DNA of 18,464 nucleotides, from contig CAYGRM010000098.1 of NCBI GenBank assembly GCA_964352225.1, forward strand, positions 1 to 18,464, in the 5' to 3' direction. Origin of the DNA: CAJQQY01 sp964352225. GTDB lineage: Bacteria; Bacteroidota; Bacteroidia; Chitinophagales; Saprospiraceae. The notes under the pieces were generated by a model. It was not told the DNA's origin and did not search any database. It worked only from the letters and a program-made list of their open reading frames with translations. Below, in pieces: positions 1-7,362 of this stretch. How positions within the stretch are numbered: the stretch's first letter is position 1; each line of letters begins with the position of its first letter. Position numbers and translations under genes: made by a program.

Positions 1-2416
1 TAAAATAACCAATTAAGAAAACTCCTAACAATACACTTACGAGTCGAAACCACCATGTCTGCCAGAAGGGTGGGAGGATCGTAAAACTCATTTCAAAAGG
101 TGTTTCATTAGCTATTCCATCTTCATTAAATGCACGCAAATAGAAAGTGTATTTGTTTGGTGGAAGGTTGTTAAAATCAGCGGTATTTTTTGGACGTAGT
201 GGTGTCCATTCATTGCTTGCACCTTCTAGTTTCCATTGATATAAAACCTTCTCCGGATTGGATAAGTTAATTCCCTGAAATTCAAATTCTAAATCATTTT
301 GATCGTAAGGTAATTCCAAACCTGGAAGAATTCCACCACGAGGATTGGCCCAGTTTTTAAACTCGGTTTTGCTCAATGGCTCATAGTTTAAATTGACTGC
401 GGAGATATTGACAATTGGCGGAATTGGATTGTTGGTAGCACTATTTGGGTTGTATTTGGTCAAGCCATTCATGGTGCCAAACCATAGGTTTTCCATGCTG
501 TCTCGAAGAGAGGCATTTTGACAAGTTTCAATGCCTACGAAACCTTCAGACTTGCCGAAGTGCTTGGTTTTATTGATGTTGCCGGTTTTATCAAAAGAAA
601 GTTTATCTAAACCAACTTCTGTTCCTACCCATAAATTTTGCTCTTGATCAACCTGTAAAAGATAGACATTATTGGAAGCTAAGATCTTACTTTCTTCTCG
701 GTCATCGATGTAAGAAAAAGCATTTATATTTTCAATATTAAAAGAGTTGCGATACAATTTTAATTTACAAATTCCTTTGCTTGCCATTCCAATCCATAAG
801 TTACCATCAGCATCTTCCGTCAACGATCGAACATTATTATCAAGCAATCCATCTCTAGTGGAAATAGTTAAAATCGATTCATCATCTTTAAAAAATCCAA
901 TTCCATTGTCCCTCGTAGCAAACCAAATTCGTCCTTTTTTATCAAGATGCAAATCGGTAATATTTTGACTTCCCAATCCCATTTTTCCTTTGCGATATTT
1001 TCTAAAAGTTAGATTGTCTCGATAGCGATTTGCTTGAGCAATTTGTAAGCTATCGATGTTTCCAATCAAAGGAGGAGAAAGTGAAAACTCCTCTCTCAAA
1101 ATCGTAATTTGAGTGATGCCACCTCCTGCTGTAGCAACCCAAATTCGCCCTTGATTATCTTGAATAATATCTTTGATGAAATTGCTAGTCAAACCTTCTT
1201 TGCTAGTAAAAAATTGAAAAGTGTTTTGATCAAAAAGAGCTAATCCCACACCTTCTGTTCCAATCCACACACGGGATAAATTATCGACGAAAATGGCTTT
1301 ACATTTTACATCTGCAAAACCTTCATCCGCTCCAAAGTGAGTGAATTTTTTTCCATCAAAATAAGAGACACCTTTATTTGAACCTGACAACCAAAAATGA
1401 CCAGATGTATCTTTTGCAAGTGCGTAAACTTGATTTCCTTGCAATCCATTTGAAGTATTGTAATGAATAAATTGCTGCCCAGAATATTTGCTAACGCCAC
1501 CACCCGAAGTACCTATCCAATAATTTCCCCAATGGTCTTTTAAAATATTTCGAATATGATCATTAGCTAAACCGTCGGACTCATTGAGGTAGGAAAAGGT
1601 GTTTTCTTTTGGGTTCCAAATAGTCACACCTTTGTTTTGTGAGCCAATCCAAATTTGTCCTTCATCGTCTGCAAACATAGTCGTGACTAAATTACTTGCT
1701 AGTCCTTCATCTGTTCGGAAATAGGAAAAATAACTTCCATTGTACACATTTATGCCACCATTGAAAATGGCGAAATACATGTTGTTTTGATCATCTTGAA
1801 AAATATTTTTAATGTTATTGGCAGAAAGACCATCAGCGATTTTAAAATTTTTTAAAACCTTTTCATCACGAATTTGATAAGCGCCACTTTCGTCTGTTCC
1901 AATCCAAAAATTATCTTTTCGATCATAAAAAAAACAATTGACGCGTGAAGAAGGAAGATGGTAATCGGTGAATTTTTCACCATCAAATTGATAAGTTCCT
2001 TGAGAGGTTCCAATCCAAAATTTGCCCAAAGGATCTTGTGAAATAGCGGTGATAAAATCACTTTTAGGTAAGTGAAAATTTTGGAACGCTTGTCCGTCAA
2101 ATTTGCTGAATCCTTTTTGGGTTCCAATCCAAATATTGCCTTCTTTATCTTCAAATAAGGATTCAATATAATTGTTGACTAATCCTTCTCGAGTAGAATA
2201 TTGGGTGAATTTTTTTCCATCAAACCGACAAACTCCTCCTCCTTGAGTTCCCAACCAAATATATCCATATCGATCTTCGATCATCGCATAAACCTGCGAT
2301 TGCGCCAAACCTTCACTTACCGAATAATTTTGAAAATTAAATTGTTGTCCGTAGATAATTTGCGGAAAGGATAAATTGGAAAGGATAAAAAGTAGAAAAA
2401 GGAATATTTTTTTCAC
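1..2416 (-). CDS. Two-propeller periplasmic sensor (Reg_prop repeats plus Y_Y_Y domain), C-terminus cut by window edge
   Basis: The frame is open without a stop for 805 codons from a GTG at 2416 to the left edge. The start is chosen because it gives a signal peptide (MKKIFLFLLFILSNLSF, then a GQQ cleavage region); no ATG lies upstream in frame. About 14 blade motifs of the type G-x-I/L-W-I-G-T follow, roughly residues 35-640, each spaced by a 'F...y....GL....v......D..G' pattern. Fourteen repeats fit two seven-bladed beta-propellers, as in Bacteroidota hybrid two-component and related one-component sensors. Residues about 695-785 match a Y_Y_Y domain (YQWKLEG, NEWTPL, NLPPNKYTFYLRAFNEDG). A transmembrane helix begins at WWFRLVSVLLGVFLIGYF at the edge. 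The cytoplasmic output (kinase, LuxR-type HTH or other) lies outside the window, so the class of regulator is unknown. Sensing in the periplasm is family knowledge; the ligand cannot be told. Confidence 0.93.
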   Translation of the reverse strand, partial: MKKIFLFLLFILSNLSFPQIIYGQQFNFQNYSVSEGLAQSQVYAMIEDRYGYIWLGTQGGGVCRFDGKKFTQYSTREGLVNNYIESLFEDKEGNIWIGTQKGFSKFDGQAFQNFHLPKSDFITAISQDPLGKFWIGTSQGTYQFDGEKFTDYHLPSSRVNCFFYDRKDNFWIGTDESGAYQIRDEKVLKNFKIADGLSANNIKNIFQDDQNNMYFAIFNGGINVYNGSYFSYFRTDEGLASNLVTTMFADDEGQIWIGSQNKGVTIWNPKENTFSYLNESDGLANDHIRNILKDHWGNYWIGTSGGGVSKYSGQQFIHYNTSNGLQGNQVYALAKDTSGHFWLSGSNKGVSYFDGKKFTHFGADEGFADVKCKAIFVDNLSRVWIGTEGVGLALFDQNTFQFFTSKEGLTSNFIKDIIQDNQGRIWVATAGGGITQITILREEFSLSPPLIGNIDSLQIAQANRYRDNLTFRKYRKGKMGLGSQNITDLHLDKKGRIWFATRDNGIGFFKDDESILTISTRDGLLDNNVRSLTEDADGNLWIGMASKGICKLKLYRNSFNIENINAFSYIDDREESKILASNNVYLLQVDQEQNLWVGTEVGLDKLSFDKTGNINKTKHFGKSEGFVGIETCQNASLRDSMENLWFGTMNGLTKYNPNSATNNPIPPIVNISAVNLNYEPLSKTEFKNWANPRGGILPGLELPYDQNDLEFEFQGINLSNPEKVLYQWKLEGASNEWTPLRPKNTADFNNLPPNKYTFYLRAFNEDGIANETPFEMSFTILPPFWQTWWFRLVSVLLGVFLIGYF

Positions 2417-2455
2417 CAGCAATAGCTTATTTTTTTGGTAAAAATAAGAAAAAAA

Positions 2456-2488
2456 ATGAGGAGTCAAGCGACTAGCCTGACTCCTCAT
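2456..2488 (-). terminator. Hairpin with T-run just upstream of the sensor gene
   Basis: Perfect 11-bp arms (2456-2466 and 2478-2488) enclose an 11-nt loop. On the minus strand the hairpin is followed directly by eight T residues, a standard intrinsic terminator layout. It is the second of two tandem hairpins downstream of the histidine-kinase-like gene and ends about 40 bp before the GTG start of the sensor gene. It could be a back-up terminator or part of a leader of the sensor gene. Confidence 0.7.
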
Positions 2489-2491
2489 AAC

Positions 2492-2532
2492 AAAAAAAGA
2501 CCTGACCAATTTTCTTAGCCAAGTCTTTTTTT
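2492..2532 (-). terminator. Intrinsic terminator of the histidine-kinase-like gene
   Basis: An imperfect hairpin with AGACTTGGC and GGTCAGGTCT arms (some G-U pairs in the minus-strand transcript) is flanked by A7 and T7 runs. It lies 17 bp after the stop codon of the upstream gene. The A/T flanks would let it act in both directions. Confidence 0.7.
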
Positions 2533-2548
2533 ATTTCTCAATACCGTT

Positions 2549-3322
2549 TTACTCCTTCAAGTAAATATTAAACATCGAGCCTTCGTTGACTCGGCTACGC
2601 ACTTTTACTTCGCCATGATATTTATTTACAATACTTCGAACAATACTCAACCCAATTCCAATCCCTTTGCTAGAATTATTTAATCGGTAAAATGGGCGGA
2701 ATAACTTTTCAGATTCCTCGTCATTTTTGAGTAGCATTCCTTGAGCATTGTCCTTGATTCCAAGGAGTAAATATCCACCTACTTTTTTAGTTTTTAATGT
2801 GATGTGTAAAGGTTGTTTGTCCTGACGGTAGGTGATAGAATTATGCAACATTTGGAAAAGTAATAAGGACAATTCTGATGCATTGGCTCTGATAGATGGT
2901 TCTATAAAATTAGTGGTAAATGTAACTTCGCTTAGATCAACATGTGTACTCAATTCAATTTTCACTTCCTCTAGTAAATTGTTAAAATTTACTTTCTCTT
3001 TTGTTTGATTCATTTCTGTTTGGACATCGACTAAAGTAGATAAGGCATTAATTTTTTTTGCCATTTCATTAGTCGTGAATTTCATTCTATTTAAAACGTC
3101 GATCTTTTTTTCTTCCTGAGGAAAATCTTTTAGCAGATCTAAATAAATTTTTAACGCTAAAAGTGGACTTCGTAAACTGTTGGCAGCAGCATTAACCATA
3201 TCGGTAGTTTGAGGTTTTTCAGTTAGCGCTTTAGAGAATTGTTCAATAGACGCTGAAGGTTTATCTCCAAAAAGATTTTCAAATCTTTTTACCTCTTCGT
3301 GGTAGTTAGTGATAATAGTCAT
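2549..3322 (-). CDS. Soluble histidine-kinase-like protein with degenerate phosphoacceptor
   Basis: The 257-residue protein has no signal peptide, membrane segment or recognisable sensor domain. Residues about 40-105 form a HisKA-like dimerisation segment and about 110-257 a HATPase_c domain. ATP-site motifs are visible: N161 in the N-box (MLHNSITY), D191 in the G1 box (DNAQG), FRPFYR as the F-box at 208-212, and GIGIGLSIV as the G2 box at 220-228. The H-box reads ANSLRSPL, so the position of the catalytic His in the usual H-E-L-R-T-P-L is Asn48 and the following acidic residue is Ser49. The codon reads AAC in this sequence. It may therefore be a pseudokinase, a phosphatase-only protein or an ATP-binding scaffold; this is inference. 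No response regulator lies nearby. A 115-residue gene is 126 bp upstream on the same strand and could be co-transcribed. Confidence 0.85.
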   Translation of the reverse strand: MTIITNYHEEVKRFENLFGDKPSASIEQFSKALTEKPQTTDMVNAAANSLRSPLLALKIYLDLLKDFPQEEKKIDVLNRMKFTTNEMAKKINALSTLVDVQTEMNQTKEKVNFNNLLEEVKIELSTHVDLSEVTFTTNFIEPSIRANASELSLLLFQMLHNSITYRQDKQPLHITLKTKKVGGYLLLGIKDNAQGMLLKNDEESEKLFRPFYRLNNSSKGIGIGLSIVRSIVNKYHGEVKVRSRVNEGSMFNIYLKE

Positions 3323-3448
3323 GGGAGAAATTTTTGTTTAAAGTTTTTCAAAATCGGTTCATAGTCATTTCTCAGGGTTCGGAATACGAAATGGTAGTAT
3401 TATTGTTTTGTATAATTTGTTATATCAAGGATTAAGCCATTTTTTTAT

Positions 3449-3796
3449 TTAGATAAAATCATATGTTTTAATTCTTATTTTTCTTTCTAATTGGTTTTCG
3501 GAATAATTGAGATATTCATCGTTTTGTAATAAGTGAAAAATCGTAGAAGCATTATCACCTCGAACCCATTCTTTTAATATTTGTAATAGTTTTAAGTCTT
3601 TTGAAGTTTTTTCATAAAAATCCATGAACTCTTCGTAGACGGCTAGATGGTTTTGAGAAGGTTGGTTTTGAGGTGCGAACTGTACATTAATTTGATATTC
3701 TAAAAATTGAATTCTAGAATCTAAAATAGAAAATACAGTTGTGGCAAGTGTAGCTGGAGGTTGATTAGTTGTAATTGTAGCAGTCTGAGAATGCAT
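3449..3796 (-). CDS. Small conserved-looking protein of unknown function
   Basis: I do not recognise this 115-residue protein. It starts at an ATG (MHSQTATITTNQPP), has a Thr/Gln/Pro-rich, probably disordered first 20 residues, then a mostly helical, charged segment (about 25-105) containing EEFMDFYEKTSKDLKLLQIL and the Arg/Lys-rich tail QLERKIRIKTYD. No signal peptide or membrane helix is visible, so it is probably cytoplasmic. It precedes the histidine-kinase-like gene by 126 bp on the same strand, so the two may form a unit, but no motif links their functions. Coding character is supported by a clean helical amphipathic pattern; the alternative is a spurious frame in AT-rich DNA. Confidence 0.6.
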   Translation of the reverse strand: MHSQTATITTNQPPATLATTVFSILDSRIQFLEYQINVQFAPQNQPSQNHLAVYEEFMDFYEKTSKDLKLLQILKEWVRGDNASTIFHLLQNDEYLNYSENQLERKIRIKTYDFI

Positions 3797-4363
3797 AAAG
3801 TTTGTTTTCTAGTGTTTCGAAAAAAAATTAAATAGGCCTGAAAATGAACAGACTATCTATTACCATCAAGTTATCGTTTGATGCATATACTAAAAAAAAG
3901 AAATTATCGAGTTCTCAGATTTGAAAGCGAGTAAGGGGAGTGACGCTATTTTGTTTTATGAAGACCTGTGTTAAAAATAATTTAAAGAATATATTTATTT
4001 ACTTAAATTATAATTAATCAAATATACAATACATTGATTTACAATGCAATAACAAATTAAAAATATTTTAAGTTTGATTAATTTAATTTGTAAAAGGTAG
4101 GTTTATTGAAGATAATGGTCGGTTTTATAGAAATTATTTTATCAGGTAATTAGGTTACTGAATGTCATAATAAGGTTTAAGATGATTTCATCTGGTTATT
4201 AAGTTAATGAGTTATTAGTCGGACAATTTATTGAAGCACCACTTTGGGTATAATTTAATAACCCATAACTTAATACCCATTTATCCATGATCAAATGAGT
4301 TCATTTAGAAATCATGATAAAGATTAATAGATTGGATCAATCACAACTAATTTTCCCAATTAA
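3797..4363. other. 567-bp AT-rich spacer with inverted and degenerate repeats, no gene found
   Basis: No convincing coding frame is present on either strand. The stretch holds several inverted repeats. AATTAATCAAA at 4012-4022 pairs with 4073-4083. ACAAATTAAA at 4052-4061 pairs with 4082-4091, a competing fold. TGGGTAT at 4245-4251 pairs with ATACCCA at 4273-4279. CATGAT/ATCATG at 4286-4291 and 4311-4316 is nested around AAATGA/TCATTT (4293-4298, 4301-4306). Between about 4145 and 4280 variants of GGTTATTAAGTTAATGAG recur in both orientations. The promoter of the 115-residue gene must lie at the left end, and the transcript of the TPR gene must end at the right end, but no U-run terminator is obvious there. 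Confidence 0.5.
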
Positions 4364-5848
4364 CTAATTAGAGGTCCGATTTAAACCTGCTTTTGCTTTT
4401 TGATGAAGACTATTTCGATATTCATCAGGCTTGATAGACAGACAAAGGTTGAAAAACTCTTTAGCCTTTTCCTTGTTTTTTTTGTATTCATAAATTCGCC
4501 CAATTTGGAGTGCTGAGTTGCAAGCAAAATAATAACTTGCATCACTTCCACGATCAATTGTGGTTTGGTAATACATAATTGCTTCATCATGTTTTCCTGT
4601 ATTATGTGCGAGGCGAGCTAACCGATAGGCGTACTCTAATTGATCTTTTTGAGTATTAAAATCTGCCAATGTTCGTTTTTTCAATAACTTAAAAGCACGA
4701 TCATAATAGCCTCCATCAAAAAGCAATCGAGCTTTTAGTAAAACCATATTGGGGATTTCTCCGACATTGGCTTCCTTTTCAGCATTTTTGTCTCCGCCGA
4801 TAATTGTAGCTCCTTCGGTTTTGCAAAATTTGATGTAGTGGACATAATTAATTTCATTTCCTTTAACGAGTTCGTACCAAGCAATTTTTTGATAAGCTTC
4901 TTTGATATAATTTTGCCCACGGAAGTTTTTAACATATCTTTTTAAATAAGTACTCGCATCTCGATCCAAGCGATACAATTTGGCAAGGCCTAGCATATAA
5001 TCTAAAAAGTGAAATTTAGCATATTGATTTCCTTTTGGACGATTTTCTAGAATTTCAATTGCCTTATCATTTCTGCCGGTGTGGATAGCAATATTTCCTA
5101 AAGCAAAACAAATTAAAGGATTGGATGTCGGGTCTAGTTTTTTATTTTGAATAATTTTCCAAGCAGAGTCCATATCATCTTTGAGATGCAAAACCAAAAA
5201 TGCATACATCACTAAAGTTTCTTCCTCAAACATAAATGGATTGGATTGGGCATAAATCAAGATTTCTTCCATCTCTTTTTTACCTTGTTTGATATTTCCA
5301 CTCATTCCAGAAAGTAATTTAACACCCCATTTATATTTGTCAGGAATGGTTCCAACAATGGCGTGTAGCATACCCAGACTTTTTTTGTTGGCTACAAAAT
5401 CTGGAAATTTCTTTTGGTTGCGATTCAGTAAATCATAAGCTTCACTCACTTCATTGAAAGCATTGAAATATTGTTCAAATTTTAATCGAGCCAAAGCCCA
5501 TTGCAATTTAATTTCTGCTTGACAATATAGATAGTAAGGTGATTTTTTATCTCCTTTTCTGATTTGTTTGAGGCGAGAATTTTTATTTTTTTCGAGTTGT
5601 TTAAACTCAGATTTATCTTCGTTAATAAAGACGGTAAAGAAGTCAATATAATTTTCAATAAAATAGACGATTTGATTCTCAGGATCTTCCCTTTTTATTT
5701 TTTTAATATCTTTTTTTGCTTCTTCGAATCGCAGACTCATCGCCTTTTGGTAAGCTTCAGTTGCCAAAGGAGTAAATTCAAAATGCTCCGCGTTGGCAAA
5801 GAGGGAAGTCAAAAAGAAAAGGGTAATAAGGAGGTATTGTTTTTTCAT
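4364..5848 (-). CDS. Exported tetratricopeptide-repeat protein
   Basis: This 494-residue protein has a clear signal peptide (MKKQYLLITLFFLTSLFANA, cleavage after about residue 20) and a helical solenoid throughout. Recognisable TPR-like units lie near residues 28-50, 240-275 and at the C-terminus (GKHDEAIMYYQTTIDRG and KNKEKAKEFFNLCLSIKP, about 415-475). The segment around 157-195 (LGMLHAIVGTIPDKYKW, then GVKLLSGMSGN and GKKEMEEIL) resembles the 'GLLPP...KLL...GF.GD...GL' pattern of DUF3808/IML2-TTC39-type TPR proteins; this is from memory and tentative. Cys109 and Cys247 are isolated. The likely place is the periplasm, acting as a protein-protein scaffold; partners are unknown. A terminator upstream (5895-5940) separates it from the thioredoxin-like gene, so it is probably transcribed alone. 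Confidence 0.85.
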   Translation of the reverse strand: MKKQYLLITLFFLTSLFANAEHFEFTPLATEAYQKAMSLRFEEAKKDIKKIKREDPENQIVYFIENYIDFFTVFINEDKSEFKQLEKNKNSRLKQIRKGDKKSPYYLYCQAEIKLQWALARLKFEQYFNAFNEVSEAYDLLNRNQKKFPDFVANKKSLGMLHAIVGTIPDKYKWGVKLLSGMSGNIKQGKKEMEEILIYAQSNPFMFEEETLVMYAFLVLHLKDDMDSAWKIIQNKKLDPTSNPLICFALGNIAIHTGRNDKAIEILENRPKGNQYAKFHFLDYMLGLAKLYRLDRDASTYLKRYVKNFRGQNYIKEAYQKIAWYELVKGNEINYVHYIKFCKTEGATIIGGDKNAEKEANVGEIPNMVLLKARLLFDGGYYDRAFKLLKKRTLADFNTQKDQLEYAYRLARLAHNTGKHDEAIMYYQTTIDRGSDASYYFACNSALQIGRIYEYKKNKEKAKEFFNLCLSIKPDEYRNSLHQKAKAGLNRTSN

Positions 5849-5862
5849 GTTTTCTTAACGTA

Positions 5863-5870
5863 AAAAATTA
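5863..5870 (-). promoter_or_regulatory. Candidate -7 element for the TPR gene
   Basis: On the minus strand TAATTTTT matches the Bacteroidota TAnnTTTG element at 7 of 8 positions. A TTTTTG lies 21 bp upstream, near the spacing expected for the -33 element. The predicted start of transcription would be about 10 nt before the ATG. AT-rich context makes chance matches common. Confidence 0.3.
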
Positions 5871-5894
5871 GAACAAGTTGATGTGAGAAACCAA

Positions 5895-5940
5895 AAACCT
5901 CATACTTTAGTCTTGACCAAAACATGAGGTTTATTTTTTG
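5895..5940 (-). terminator. Intrinsic terminator after the thioredoxin-like gene
   Basis: Perfect 9-bp arms AAACCTCAT (5895-5903) and ATGAGGTTT (5924-5932) are flanked by T-rich and A-rich tracts on both sides. It lies 17 bp after the stop codon of the minus-strand thioredoxin-like gene and could work in both directions. Confidence 0.75.
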
Positions 5941-5956
5941 TTATAAAAAAATCAGA

Positions 5957-6427
5957 TTACATTCCTGCATTGGTCAACGCACTTTCTGCCAATTCCATCA
6001 GTTCGGTATGATAAGTTCCACCTTCCGTTCGTGCCATCACTCGTCCTCTTTGATCAACCCAGACTAGAGTAGGGTAGGCTTTCACATCATATAATGCTGC
6101 GAGATTTTGTCCATTTCCTTTTTCCCCATCCACTTTATAGCTGATGAAATTTTTGTTGAAAAAATCTGCAATATTTTTATCAGGGAATACATCTTTATCC
6201 ATCATTTTGCAAGGCGCGCACCAAGTCGCATAAAAGTCGATGAAAACTAGTTTACCTTCTTTCTCAGCTAGATCGAGCACATCGGAAAGTGTTTCAGACT
6301 GCACAAAATTGACTCCTTGTTTTGGATTACTATCAGAGGAGACTGTCGCTTTTTTAGAGCCACCACATTGTGAAAATAAAAAAGGACTTAAGATCAAAAT
6401 GGTAAAAATTAATTGTTTCATATTCAT
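5957..6427 (-). CDS. Thioredoxin-fold lipoprotein
   Basis: The 156-residue protein starts with a lipoprotein signal (hydrophobic stretch, then FSQC with Cys21 followed by GG), so it is probably anchored to a membrane facing the periplasm. The thioredoxin domain spans about 42-152: FYATWCAPCKMMD carries the redox pair Cys70 and Cys73, and KAYPT gives the cis-Pro at 119. The CAPC active site and short insert after it resemble the thioredoxin_7/DsbD C-terminal-type proteins of Bacteroidota that reduce or exchange periplasmic disulfides. The substrate cannot be deduced. Two in-frame ATGs (residues 1 and 3) are possible starts. A TAAATTTG element 14 bp upstream suggests its own promoter; a terminator follows. 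No frameshift or missing catalytic residue is seen. Confidence 0.9.
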   Translation of the reverse strand: MNMKQLIFTILILSPFLFSQCGGSKKATVSSDSNPKQGVNFVQSETLSDVLDLAEKEGKLVFIDFYATWCAPCKMMDKDVFPDKNIADFFNKNFISYKVDGEKGNGQNLAALYDVKAYPTLVWVDQRGRVMARTEGGTYHTELMELAESALTNAGM

Positions 6428-6441
6428 GTGATTTTAGATTT

Positions 6442-6449
6442 CAAATTTA
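6442..6449 (-). promoter_or_regulatory. TAnnTTTG -7 element before the thioredoxin-like gene
   Basis: The minus strand reads TAAATTTG, an exact match to the Bacteroidota -7 consensus TAnnTTTG, in the 74-bp gap after the glycosyltransferase gene. No strong -33 TTG is seen at 19-21 bp. The leader would be only about 10 nt long. Confidence 0.4.
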
Positions 6450-6484
6450 ACGAAGATTGAGTTAATAAAGTTGTTTTTTTAGTG

Positions 6485-6505
6485 AGGAGTTAGTTCATCA
6501 TTCAT
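6485..6505 (-). repeat. Two to three degenerate 7-bp repeats at the 3' end of the glycosyltransferase gene
   Basis: Read on the minus strand the units are ATGAATG (6505-6499), ATGAACT (6498-6492) and the diverged AACTCCT (6491-6485). The stop codon of the glycosyltransferase gene (TGA, 6504-6502) lies inside the first unit. The units match those of the larger inverted repeat at 7270-7362. Confidence 0.55.
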
Positions 6506-7254
6506 CGCTCCAAGCTTCTCTTTTCCTGAATTTTTACATATCTCAAAAAAACGCCCCAAGCCATGATTGCACTTATGATAAATCCCACTTTTCCATCCAA
6601 AAATCCAAGCTGAATAAAATAGTGTTTGATAAATCTAAACAGGGGTTTAAAGTACAAATGAAAAAAAGTGACCCTTGGTGTTTTTTCAAAATGATCTTGT
6701 GCAGACCAATCGCTATATCTTTGCATTTTTGCTAAAAAATGATCGAGATCTTTATAAGTGTAATGTTCTAACTTATTTTTGAGTCGACCAACTTTGATCC
6801 CTTCCGTCATAATTTCCTCATGAACTTGAACATTGTCGTATCGGCAATTTTTATTGATCAATCGAATTACAGCATCTCCTTGCCAACCGCTATATTTTAC
6901 TTTTTTCCCCATAAAGAAACTCTGCCGTGGAATCCAAAAGGCATCTTTTTCTATAGGTTTTTGGAGTAAGGAGTTGATTTCGGTTTTTAATTCAGGAGTC
7001 ACTCGCTCATCTGCATCAAGGATCAAAATCCAATCATGAGTTGCCTGCGGAATCGCCCAATTTTTTTGATCAGCAGGACTCACATATTTTCTTTGTAAAA
7101 TTTTAGTAGGAAATACTTTTGCTAATTCTACCGTCTCATCTGTAGAAAATGAATCTACAATGATCAATTCATCCGCCCATTGCACAGATTCCAAAACACC
7201 TTGAATGTGTTCGGCTTCATTGAAAGTGGTGATGATGACGGAGATTTTTTGCAT
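6502..7254 (-). CDS. Family 2 glycosyltransferase, WaaE/KdtX type
   Basis: The 250-residue protein has a GT-A fold typical of GT2: SVIITTFNE near the start (residues 5-13), D34 in the nucleotide-binding strand, and the metal-binding DxD in LILDADERV (D80, D82). It continues as in the WaaE/KdtX group that adds a sugar to the lipopolysaccharide inner core: FWIPRQSFFMGK (106-117), GWQGDAVIRL (123-132), VHEEI (144-148) and a C-terminal hydrophobic, probably membrane-associated stretch about residues 213-240. Length agrees with the family. The product is therefore likely a cytoplasmic, membrane-bound enzyme of LPS core or glycan synthesis; the sugar donor is not predictable. It lies 99 bp downstream of cysQ on the same strand, with a strong inverted repeat between them. 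Its C-terminus (KRSLER) ends inside a short repeat. Confidence 0.9.
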   Translation of the reverse strand: MQKISVIITTFNEAEHIQGVLESVQWADELIIVDSFSTDETVELAKVFPTKILQRKYVSPADQKNWAIPQATHDWILILDADERVTPELKTEINSLLQKPIEKDAFWIPRQSFFMGKKVKYSGWQGDAVIRLINKNCRYDNVQVHEEIMTEGIKVGRLKNKLEHYTYKDLDHFLAKMQRYSDWSAQDHFEKTPRVTFFHLYFKPLFRFIKHYFIQLGFLDGKVGFIISAIMAWGVFLRYVKIQEKRSLER

Positions 7255-7269
7255 AAGTAATAATTTAGT

Positions 7270-7362
7270 GATGAGTGATGAACTATGAGTGATGAGTGTT
7301 CTTGCATGCGAATTACTTCATGGGAATACTTATCATTCATCACTCATAGTTCATCACTCATC
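7270..7362. repeat. Inverted arrays of a 7-bp repeat forming a 29-bp-arm hairpin
   Basis: The left arm (7270-7298) is G followed by ATGAGTG, ATGAACT, ATGAGTG, ATGAGTG. The right arm (7334-7362) is its reverse complement at 28 of 29 positions, with one unit reading ATGAATG. The spacer is 35 nt and contains GCATGC. The right arm overlaps the last codons of cysQ: GAT GAG TGA (Asp-Glu-stop) is part of the first unit. The hairpin would form in the cysQ-glycosyltransferase transcript. Heptamer arrays of this kind resemble the STRR repeats described in cyanobacteria; relationship by descent is not implied. Confidence 0.85.

Noticed and set aside
1306..2166. Minus-strand frames of 65 and 104 codons inside the sensor gene
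   Set aside because: They lie in another frame of the same strand over well-matched propeller blades; the long frame is open without a stop from 2416 to the edge.
3844..3924. Plus-strand 26-codon frame MNRLSITIKLSFDAYTK...
   Set aside because: Too short, no ribosome-binding site or conservation evidence, and in AT-rich DNA where such frames arise by chance.
4012..4083. Terminal inverted repeats of a transposon
   Set aside because: Arms are only 11 bp of nearly pure A/T, flanks show no clear target duplication and no transposase is present.
7270..7362. CRISPR array or insertion-sequence ends
   Set aside because: Repeats are contiguous 7-mers without spacers and in opposite orientations; there is no transposase, target duplication or cas gene.
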